Shown here piece after piece: positions 1-5,096 of a stretch of 5,102 bases of DNA. The first letter of the stretch is position 1. Each line of letters opens with the position of its first letter. The translations under genes and the position numbers were made by a program. The DNA is from an uncultured Eggerthellaceae bacterium (GTDB lineage: Bacteria; Actinomycetota; Coriobacteriia; Coriobacteriales; Eggerthellaceae): the NCBI GenBank assembly GCA_902497215.1, contig CABVEH010000104.1, forward strand, positions 1-5,102, in the 5' to 3' direction. The notes beneath the pieces were generated by a model. The model ran no database searches. It worked only from the letters and a program-made list of their open reading frames with translations, and was not told the origin of the DNA.

Positions 1-610
1 AGAAGTTCCACAGGTCGTAGGCGATGATGAACACCCAGGTCATGTCAGGCCACAGCATGTCCTGGCGCTTCTTCGAGATGTAGATTCCGAACCAGCCGGT
101 CATGCAGGCGATGTTCAGAAGCCCGGCCACGCCGTTGAACACGTTGTGCCACCCGCCGTTCAGAAGCACGCCCTCGTCGGTGACGAAGCTGGAGTCCCAG
201 GCGACGATCGCGCTCTCGAAGTCGCTGGCGACGGCGATGAGGATGTTGATGGCCACGATCACGAACGGGAACGCCTTGAACCAGTGCGAGCGCCCGATCT
301 TGCCCCAGCTGTACTTCAGGGCCATGAAGCCGATGCATCCGGCCGTTGCCGCGTACACCTTCGCGTAATGGAACCAGCCGCCCATCGTCAGGTAGGTGGG
401 GTTGTTGAGAGCCCATTCGGCCCCCATCGCCGCGCCGACCTCGACGGCGATGCAGTACACGGTCATCGCGGCGCACACCCCGATGAACATGAAGATCCCG
501 CCAGCCTTGGTGCGGCGGGCGAACTCGTTCAGCAGGATCAGCGCCGCAAGCACCATGAACAGTCCGATCCACTGATATAGGGCGTTAGGCCCATAAACGT
601 CGAAAAGCAT
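1..610 (-). CDS. Multi-pass membrane protein, DUF5692-like, C-terminus cut by window edge
   Basis: The reading frame starts at the ATG read from 610 and stays open to base 1, giving 203 residues; the C-terminus lies outside the window. It opens MLFDVYGPNALYQWIGLF and is strongly hydrophobic. Membrane segments lie at about residues 12-28, 38-60, 84-98, 113-129, 157-178 and from 192 onward, separated by short Lys/Arg loops (RRTK at 32-35, SKKRQD at 179-184). There is no cleavable signal peptide. Conserved-looking polar or aromatic residues sit at membrane borders (N28-E29, E57, H81, D130-E132, W154-H155). The AAAGGAGG Shine-Dalgarno five bases upstream fixes the start. I associate this type of protein with the uncharacterised family DUF5692, from memory, and no biochemical role is known to me. 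It follows the TetR gene by 20 nt, so it is probably co-transcribed with it and controlled by it. A role in transport or sensing of a small hydrophobic compound is only a guess from that pairing. Confidence 0.85.
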   Translation of the reverse strand, partial: MLFDVYGPNALYQWIGLFMVLAALILLNEFARRTKAGGIFMFIGVCAAMTVYCIAVEVGAAMGAEWALNNPTYLTMGGWFHYAKVYAATAGCIGFMALKYSWGKIGRSHWFKAFPFVIVAINILIAVASDFESAIVAWDSSFVTDEGVLLNGGWHNVFNGVAGLLNIACMTGWFGIYISKKRQDMLWPDMTWVFIIAYDLWNF

Positions 611-615
611 CTTTT

Positions 616-623
616 CCTCCTTT
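616..623 (-). promoter_or_regulatory. Strong Shine-Dalgarno for the membrane protein gene
   Basis: On the minus strand the bases read AAAGGAGG, complementary to the 3' end of 16S rRNA, with a five-base spacer before the ATG at 610. It lies in the 20-nt gap after the TetR stop codon, so the second gene has its own efficient translation start within a shared transcript. Confidence 0.8.
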
Positions 624-630
624 GCTCGCT

Positions 631-1251
631 TTACGACCTGTCCATATGGAGCGTCTGCGCAATCACGTCGGCGATGACGGAATCGTCCGCATCGGGGTGC
701 TTGCGCAGATACCCGATCACACCCATGATGAGAATGTAGAACGTCTCATACAGGTGATTGATCCGAATCTCGTGGCGCGCTTCGTAGTCGCGCACCGTGG
801 TGTCAAGGATGTACTTCGTCGCATGGTCGGCCACGCGGTTCTCGAACATGAGGTACAGCTCGGCGTTCTCCTGCGAGGCCAGCGCTATGTGGAAGGGGTC
901 GTTCTCGAAGAGGCAGACGCGCAGAAGCTTCACTACGGACGAAAGCGCGTGCTCGATGTCGCCTTCGCGGCGCCCCTCGTTCCAATGCCTGAGGGCCTCG
1001 AGGAATTCGTCCGTGTAGGCGTCCATGACCGCCGACGTCAAGGCGTCCTTGTCGGGGAAGTAGTGATAGAAGAGCGTCCGGCTGACGCCGACGCGCTGCG
1101 CAACGTCCTTGATGCTGGTGCGGGCAAGGCCGCGCTCGCGGTAAAGCTCGCAGGCGGTCTCGATTATCTGCGCGCGCCTTTCGTCGTAGTCAAGCTTGCG
1201 CGGGCCCCCTTCTTGGCTCGTCTTCGCTGTGTTCGAATGGCTTGCGTTCAT
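631..1251 (-). CDS. TetR/AcrR-family transcriptional repressor
   Basis: This is a 206-residue protein, the usual size for TetR regulators. After a polar N-terminal tail of about 20 residues comes the DNA-binding domain, about residues 23-70. It contains RRAQIIETACELYRERGLARTSIKDVAQRVGVSRTLFYHYF in two parts: helix 1 at 24-40, then the helix-turn-helix at about 45-64 with the family hallmark YHYFPDKDAL. The C-terminal part (about 75-206) is helical and should hold the dimer interface and ligand pocket; the ligand is unknown. The frame extends upstream to a TTG at 1332, but that extension runs through the operators and promoter. Of the internal ATGs, the one at 1251 has a GGGGGAA ribosome site and the one at 1266 has none, so 1251 is chosen. 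The gene lies 20 nt upstream of the DUF5692-like gene on the same strand and divergent from the sigma-ABC operon. It probably represses itself and its partner through the repeats at 1302-1340, and may influence the divergent operon. Confidence 0.92.
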   Translation of the reverse strand: MNASHSNTAKTSQEGGPRKLDYDERRAQIIETACELYRERGLARTSIKDVAQRVGVSRTLFYHYFPDKDALTSAVMDAYTDEFLEALRHWNEGRREGDIEHALSSVVKLLRVCLFENDPFHIALASQENAELYLMFENRVADHATKYILDTTVRDYEARHEIRINHLYETFYILIMGVIGYLRKHPDADDSVIADVIAQTLHMDRS

Positions 1252-1286
1252 GGTTCCCCCGCGCATCTTGCTGCTTGACGTTTCGA

Positions 1287-1316
1287 AAGATACTTCCATT
1301 GTTGACGCAGGGTCAA
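1287..1316 (-). promoter_or_regulatory. Candidate sigma-70 promoter for the TetR/membrane-protein unit
   Basis: Read on the minus strand, a TTGACC -35 (1316-1311) is followed by an 18-nt spacer and a TATCTT -10 (1292-1287). Transcription would start near 1280, leaving a leader of about 30 nt before the chosen ATG at 1251. The -35 and most of the spacer lie inside the first inverted repeat, which fits repression by steric exclusion. The -10 is imperfect and the spacer one base long, so this is a moderate call. Confidence 0.45.
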
Positions 1317-1340
1317 TTAACACAATTGACAAAGCGTCAA
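1302..1340. promoter_or_regulatory. Tandem inverted-repeat operator, probable TetR binding sites
   Basis: Two perfect 15-bp inverted repeats of the form TTGAC-N5-GTCAA are present: 1302-1316 (spacer GCAGG) and 1326-1340 (spacer AAAGC). Their centres are 24 bp apart, close to two helical turns. The inner half-sites also pair as GTCAATT-N5-AATTGAC at 1312-1330. The repeats start 50 bp upstream of the chosen TetR start. Symmetric sites in the intergenic region beside a TetR gene are normally bound by that regulator (family knowledge). That this repressor binds here, as two dimers, is inference. Confidence 0.75.
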
Positions 1341-1410
1341 TATTGGCGGGAAGGCACAGAAGTGTTACCTCCGCGTTAAGCTTTTCCCTGTCACATCGCG
1401 CAAAAAATCC

Positions 1411-1430
1411 GGGAATTTGCGCACATTTCC
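1411..1430. repeat. Imperfect palindrome in the sigma-operon leader
   Basis: Around a TGCGCA core (1418-1423) the flanks GGGAATT and CATTTCC match as complements at five of seven positions. It lies 41 nt before the TTG start of the sigma gene. It could be an operator for the rightward operon or chance symmetry. No good -35/-10 pair for that operon was found between 1252 and 1470, so the promoter may be of a non-housekeeping type. Nothing else was recognised on the plus strand of this gap. Confidence 0.25.
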
Positions 1431-1454
1431 GCCGTGGGGCGCGTTAGGCGTCGT

Positions 1455-1464
1455 AGAAGGAGGG
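1455..1464 (+). promoter_or_regulatory. Shine-Dalgarno fixing a TTG start for the sigma gene
   Basis: AGAAGGAGGG with a six-base spacer precedes the TTG at 1471. An earlier in-frame TTG at 1417 has no ribosome site, and no ATG lies near the start of the sigma domain, so this site decides the start. Confidence 0.75.
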
Positions 1465-1470
1465 AAGCGG

Positions 1471-2016
1471 TTGGAACCGTCCATCGACTCAGAGGGGTGC
1501 AAGCCAGAAGGCGGCAGGCGCGTTAGCAGCCAGGCGTCTCCGGCCGACCTGGCCGCCGATTTCGCCGAGGCCCATTACGACGAGGTGTTCCGCTATTGCG
1601 CGCGCCGCCTGCCCACCCGGGAGGACGCTCAAGACGCCGTGCAGGAAGTGTTCCTTCGACTTGTGCGCAGCCGGGCGCTCTACGAAAGGCGGGGAAAGCC
1701 GCTGGCCTACCTGTACACCTGTGCGCGGAACGTGTGCGCCGACTTCTACCGACGCCAGCCGCTTGGCGGCCGGACGGCGCAGGTCGACGAGGAGGCGCTG
1801 GCCGATCCCGCGCAGGGATGCGCGGAAAGCCGGCTGGTCATGAAGGACGCCTTGTCGCGCCTTGACGAAGAGGAGAGGGAAGTCGTGGAGCTGCGGTACG
1901 GACAGGATCTGAGCATGGCCGATGTCGCCCGCATCGTAGGGAAGTCGCGGTTCGCGGTCCGAAGACTTGAGTTGAAGGCGCTGGACGCGCTCAGGCGCAC
2001 GCTTGGAGGCGAGTGA
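1471..2016 (+). CDS. ECF-type RNA polymerase sigma factor (sigma-70 family)
   Basis: This is a 181-residue protein with the two-domain layout of group 4 (ECF) sigma factors. Region 2 spans about residues 31-96: FAEAHYDEVFRYCARRL, then DAQDAVQEVFLRLV (core-polymerase binding, residues 52-65) and YLYTCARNVCADFYRR (-10 recognition, 80-95). A 30-residue acidic linker follows. Region 4 spans about 127-178: ALSRLDEEEREVVELRYGQD, then the helix-turn-helix LSMADVARIVGKSRFAVRRL (147-166), which should read the -35 element. Regions 1 and 3 are absent, as expected for ECF factors. The first 25-30 residues are a non-conserved polar tail. Translation appears to start at TTG (1471) behind a strong ribosome site. 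The next gene begins one nucleotide after the stop, which is typical of sigma factors paired with a membrane regulator. The target promoter and the signal are unknown; control of its own operon is likely but not shown by a recognisable promoter. Confidence 0.92.
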   Translation: MEPSIDSEGCKPEGGRRVSSQASPADLAADFAEAHYDEVFRYCARRLPTREDAQDAVQEVFLRLVRSRALYERRGKPLAYLYTCARNVCADFYRRQPLGGRTAQVDEEALADPAQGCAESRLVMKDALSRLDEEEREVVELRYGQDLSMADVARIVGKSRFAVRRLELKALDALRRTLGGE

Positions 2017-2017
2017 C

Positions 2018-2800
2018 ATGGGAACACGCACGATGGAAGACGAGCTTCGGGCGTACTACGCCGCCGATGCCGCACCTGTCGACGTCGGCGAGAAGTCGCG
2101 CGTCGTGCGGCTGGTCGCCGCCGAGGCGGCAGGACAGGAAGGCGCGATGCTGGCGTCGGAAACCCCGTTCTGGAGGTTCGTGGCCGGGCAGCTGCGCTTC
2201 GTAAGCCCAGCGGCGTGGGCGATGCAGGCCGCCCTGCTGGCGGCGTTGCTGGCGGTCGTGTTCGCGTCCGGGTTCGGCGCGGCGGCGACGCTATTCGCGA
2301 TGTCGGCTGCCGTCCTTTCCGTGGCGCTGGCGGTCCCCTCGGTGTTCAGAAGCTTCGACTTCCGCATGGACGAGCTGGAATACTCATGCCGTCACGACTG
2401 CGTGCAGGTGCTGGCCGCCAGGCTGGTGCTGTTCGGCCTGGCCGACGTGCTGTGGCTTTCCATCGTGGTGGCGGTGGCGCCGTCGTTTGCGGAAAGCGAC
2501 CCGTTCCGCATGTTCCTGTACGCGTGCACGCCCTTCTTCGCCTTCTGCGCGGCAAGCTTCCACATCGCGCGGCTGCGTCGGGGCGACGTGGCGAAGTCAT
2601 GCGCCGTGGCGGCATGCGTCGTCGTCGCTGCCATATGGGCGGCGGGGGCGGCGTTCCCGCACTGGTACGCCGAGCTTTCGGTGCTTGCCTGGACGGGGGC
2701 GCTAGTGGCGGCCGTGGCCCTTGCGGCCTACGAGGCGCGGCGGCTCGTCGCGCACCTGTCCGTAGGCGTATCGGTGCAGGCCGCGCCCGACTTTGCATAG
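2018..2800 (+). CDS. Six-TM membrane protein, probable partner/anti-sigma of the ECF factor
   Basis: This is a 260-residue protein. A hydrophilic N-terminal segment of about 60 residues (MEDELRAYYAADAAPVDVGEK) is predicted to be cytoplasmic. It is followed by hydrophobic stretches at about 66-84, 88-107, 132-154, 166-184, 194-213 and 219-237. Between TM2 and TM3 lies the segment FDFRMDELEYSCRHDC (113-128), predicted cytoplasmic, with a CysxHisxCys cluster (C124, H126, C128). I know this general pattern (short cytoplasmic N-tail, QLRFVSPAAW before TM1, MDELEYS loop) from proteins encoded between ECF sigma genes and ABC transporter genes, where an anti-sigma role is assumed. The HxxxCxxC zinc motif of classical ZAS anti-sigma factors is not present. 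The ATG at 2018 is chosen because GGAGG (2005-2009) lies eight bases upstream, inside the sigma gene. The one-nucleotide gap to the sigma stop suggests translational coupling. The sigma-binding role is inference. Confidence 0.85.
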   Translation: MGTRTMEDELRAYYAADAAPVDVGEKSRVVRLVAAEAAGQEGAMLASETPFWRFVAGQLRFVSPAAWAMQAALLAALLAVVFASGFGAAATLFAMSAAVLSVALAVPSVFRSFDFRMDELEYSCRHDCVQVLAARLVLFGLADVLWLSIVVAVAPSFAESDPFRMFLYACTPFFAFCAASFHIARLRRGDVAKSCAVAACVVVAAIWAAGAAFPHWYAELSVLAWTGALVAAVALAAYEARRLVAHLSVGVSVQAAPDFA

Positions 2801-2813
2801 ACAAATACCTGTT

Positions 2814-2835
2814 GGCGGCCACGTCCTGCGCCGCC
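2814..2835 (+). other. Small GC-rich hairpin in the gap before the ABC genes
   Basis: GGCGGC (2814-2819) and GCCGCC (2830-2835) form a six-base-pair stem with a ten-base loop in the 57-nt gap between the membrane protein and the ATPase gene. No T-run follows, so it is not an intrinsic terminator. It might modestly affect read-through, RNA processing or expression ratio, or be chance in GC-rich DNA. Confidence 0.2.
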
Positions 2836-2857
2836 TGCACGATCGAAGGGGGAGAAC

Positions 2858-3826
2858 ATGGAACTCGTGTTGGACCGGGTTTCGAAGCAGTTCGGAAGCG
2901 CAATAGCCGTAGACCGAGTGAGCGCGGCCTTCGGGCCGGGGGTCTATGGGCTTCTTGGCGCGAACGGCGCCGGAAAGACCACGCTGATGCGCATGATATG
3001 CGACGTGCTGAAGCCCACATCGGGAAGCGTGCTGTGGAACGGCGCGCCCATAAGTCGGCTGGGGGCGGACTATCGAAGCCAGCTGGGATACCTTCCCCAG
3101 GACTTCGGTTACTACCCCGAGTTCACGGCCATCGACTTCATGATGTACCTGTCGGCGTTGAAGGGGCTCGACTCCAAGACGGCGCGGCGCAGGTCCTACG
3201 AGCTTCTGCACCTGGTGGGGCTGCGCGACGTCGCCAAGCGCAAGGTGCGCACGTTCTCGGGCGGCATGAAGCAGCGCCTGGGGATAGCGCAGGCGGTGAT
3301 AAACGACCCGTCGGTGCTGGTGCTCGACGAGCCCACCGCCGGGCTAGACCCGAAGGAGCGCGTGCGCTTCCGCAACCTGATAGCGTCGTTGGCCCAGGAC
3401 AAGGTGGTCATGCTGTCGACGCATATCGTGTCGGACGTCGAATACATAGCCGACGAGATCCTGGTGATGAAGGCAGGGTCGATCATGGCGACGGGCACCG
3501 TCGAGGAGATCGTGCAGGGGGTAGCAGGATGCGTGTGGGAATGCGTCATGGCGCCGCGCGAGGCGGACGCGATGGCGGCCAGGACCACGGTTGGCAACCT
3601 GCACTACGACCGCGACGGAATGGCGGTCGTGCGCCTGGTCTCCAAGACGCGTCCGCACGAGGCCGCCCGCCAGGTGACCCCGACGCTGGAAGACGTCTAC
3701 CTTTACCTGTTCGACGAGCGGTGGGCTCGTCGAGCACCAGCGAGCCGCATCGCCGAGCGGAAGGGGGCGCCACCATGGGTAGCCTGGTCAAGTACGAGGT
3801 CAAGAAGATCGTCTCGCGCCGCGTGA
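2858..3826 (+). CDS. ABC transporter ATP-binding subunit (BcrA/CcmA type)
   Basis: This is a 322-residue cytoplasmic ATPase that should energise the permease encoded next. The motifs are complete: Walker A GANGAGKTT (34-42), Q-loop Q81 in GYLPQDFG, signature FSGGM (133-137), Walker B VLVLDEP (153-159) with catalytic E158, D-loop GLDP (162-165) and switch H189 in LSTHIVSDVE. A C-terminal accessory region follows, with the typical ending TPTLEDVYLYLFDE at 274-287. The set matches the single-domain ATPases of ABC-2 exporters, which commonly serve antibiotic or peptide export. The ATG at 2858 follows AAGGGGGAG. The oddity is the tail after residue 287: 35 Arg/Ser-rich residues with poor codon bias that overlap the permease gene by 52 nt. 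A frameshift near 3718 would remove the overlap problem (see findings). The enzymatic assignment is secure; the C-terminal end is not. Confidence 0.93.
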   Translation: MELVLDRVSKQFGSAIAVDRVSAAFGPGVYGLLGANGAGKTTLMRMICDVLKPTSGSVLWNGAPISRLGADYRSQLGYLPQDFGYYPEFTAIDFMMYLSALKGLDSKTARRRSYELLHLVGLRDVAKRKVRTFSGGMKQRLGIAQAVINDPSVLVLDEPTAGLDPKERVRFRNLIASLAQDKVVMLSTHIVSDVEYIADEILVMKAGSIMATGTVEEIVQGVAGCVWECVMAPREADAMAARTTVGNLHYDRDGMAVVRLVSKTRPHEAARQVTPTLEDVYLYLFDERWARRAPASRIAERKGAPPWVAWSSTRSRRSSRAA

Positions 3827-5031
3827 CCCAGGTGGCCTTGGCTGTCATCCTGGTGCTGCTTGCGGCGGTGTCGCTGCTCAACGTGTCGTCGCAGTACGCG
3901 CTCGACCCGCAGCACATCAACGTGGAGTTCGAAGGAACGCAGGCCATAGCCCAGCAGAAGGCTGACGCCCAGGCGCTGTCCGGTCCCATAACCGACGAGA
4001 AGGCAACCGAGCTTCTTCGCGAGCTGCAGTCCTACATCGGGGAAGACGGCGAAATCAAGCCGGAATACCGCTGGGAAAACCCCGTGAAGACCGAAGACAT
4101 GGAGAGCTACTGGCAGTTCCATGCCGCCAACGGGAAGTACTTGTCGCTGATCGTCGGCCCGTGGTCGCAGGGCTACGAGATGCCCGTTACCGTTGCTTCG
4201 CGCATAGACACCAGCCAGACGGTCGACCTGTACGGGCAGGCCAGAGCGAAGGTGGAAGCGGGGCTGTCGGGCGCAAGCGCCACGTTCGATTACAGCGACG
4301 CCGAGCGCGAGTTCTGGCAAGCCAAGGCCGCCGAGGTGAAGACCCCCGTGGAATACGGCTATGCGGGCGGTTGGAGCGACTTCATGGACATGTCGCAGTT
4401 CCTGCTGTTCGCGCTGCTGGCCATGGTCATAGCCTGCGCCGGCGCCTTCAACGTGGAGTACCGCGACAAGACCGACGCGGTGCTGCTGTCCACGCGTCTG
4501 GGGAAGTCGAAGCTGAGCATAGCGAAGGCGGTGGCTGCCATCATGGTGGCTACCGTGGCGTACCTGCTGGCGACCGCTGTGGTTCTGGGGGTTCCGCTTC
4601 TGCTGTTCGGCAGCGACGGCGCGGGGCTTCCCCTGCAGGTCAGAAGCCTGTCCAACACCTATGGGCTGAGCATAGGACAGGCATGTGCGGCAGTATGCCT
4701 GATTGGCTACGCCATCATGCTGGGACTGCTTGGCCTGGTGCTGGCGTTGTCGTCGAAGATGCGCTCGCAGATGGGCATACTGGCCATCGCCGCGGCCGTG
4801 GTGCTGCTTCCCATGTTCGTCCCTCAGCTGCAGTCCAGCCTTGCGAACCATGTGGTCTACCTGTTCCCGTACTTCGCGTTGGACCCTGCCAACCTGTTCG
4901 GAATCGTGTCCTACCAGGTCGGTCCCGTGGTCGTGGAATATCCGGTCGTGCTGGCGGTTCTGTACCTGCTGGAGTTCGCCGCCGGGATAGCCTTCGCGGT
5001 GCGCAGCTTCTCGCGGCATCAAGTAGCCTGA
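3775..5031 (+). CDS. ABC-2-type transporter permease with large extracytoplasmic loop
   Basis: This is a 418-residue membrane subunit. A short basic N-terminus (KYEVKKIVSRR, 6-16) leads into TM1 (about 18-37). A long hydrophilic region of about 165 residues (38-205) follows and should face outside. Then come TM2 (about 207-226), a cytoplasmic segment EYRDKTDAVLLSTRLGKSKL (228-247), TM3 (253-278), TM4 (300-326), TM5 (333-350) and TM6 (about 386-410). The E-x-K-T-x-x-LLSTR-x-GK-x-K cytoplasmic segment is characteristic of ABC-2 permeases that keep company with BcrA-type ATPases. The loop contains charged, aromatic stretches (YRWENPVKTEDMESYWQF) and could bind a substrate or partner outside the membrane. 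The ATG at 3775 has AAGGGGG seven bases upstream. The frame is open far upstream of it, but that stretch is the shadow of other genes. The gene is last in the operon and is followed by a palindrome. The direction is probably export; the substrate is unknown. Confidence 0.9.
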   Translation: MGSLVKYEVKKIVSRRVTQVALAVILVLLAAVSLLNVSSQYALDPQHINVEFEGTQAIAQQKADAQALSGPITDEKATELLRELQSYIGEDGEIKPEYRWENPVKTEDMESYWQFHAANGKYLSLIVGPWSQGYEMPVTVASRIDTSQTVDLYGQARAKVEAGLSGASATFDYSDAEREFWQAKAAEVKTPVEYGYAGGWSDFMDMSQFLLFALLAMVIACAGAFNVEYRDKTDAVLLSTRLGKSKLSIAKAVAAIMVATVAYLLATAVVLGVPLLLFGSDGAGLPLQVRSLSNTYGLSIGQACAAVCLIGYAIMLGLLGLVLALSSKMRSQMGILAIAAAVVLLPMFVPQLQSSLANHVVYLFPYFALDPANLFGIVSYQVGPVVVEYPVVLAVLYLLEFAAGIAFAVRSFSRHQVA

Positions 5032-5032
5032 T

Positions 5033-5096
5033 TGTGACAGCTGGGGCTGCGTGACAAGAGGTCGGGTCATTTGTCACATCCCGCGGGATGTGACAA
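5033..5096. repeat. Cluster of four GTGACA(A) motifs after the operon
   Basis: TGTGACA occurs at 5033-5039, GTGACAA at 5051-5057, its complement TTGTCAC at 5071-5077, and GTGACAA again at 5090-5096. The last two are parts of the 38-bp palindrome. The copy at 5051 can also pair with 5071-5077 around a 13-base loop, so two mutually exclusive hairpins are possible. Whether this is a protein-binding array, a folded RNA control element or a degenerate repeat cannot be decided here. Confidence 0.5.

Noticed and set aside
146..580. Plus-strand open frame of 144 codons over the membrane-protein gene
   Set aside because: It is antisense to a clear multi-TM protein with a strong ribosome site, and its translation shows no recognisable features.
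622..1278. Plus-strand open frame of 218 codons opposite the TetR gene
   Set aside because: It mirrors the TetR gene, whose helix-turn-helix is unmistakable. No ribosome site or domain supports the plus-strand frame.
1252..1332. N-terminal extension of the TetR protein to a TTG at 1332
   Set aside because: The extension would translate the inverted-repeat operators and the candidate promoter, has no ribosome site, and adds residues outside the usual TetR domain.
1326..1354. TTGACA at 1326 as a -35 for the rightward sigma operon
   Set aside because: No acceptable -10 follows at 15-19 bases (the bases read GGGAAGG-like), and the TTGACA is better explained as an operator half-site.
2215..3774. 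Long in-frame extension upstream of the permease ATG
   Set aside because: This stretch lies in the wrong frame of the membrane-protein and ATPase genes and gives an Arg/Gly-rich sequence without family features. The permease has its own ribosome site and ATG at 3775.
3703..5070. Minus-strand open frame of 455 codons opposite the permease gene
   Set aside because: It is the antisense shadow of a well-supported permease. Its composition (Gln/His/Arg-rich, no domain) is typical of reverse frames in GC-rich genes.
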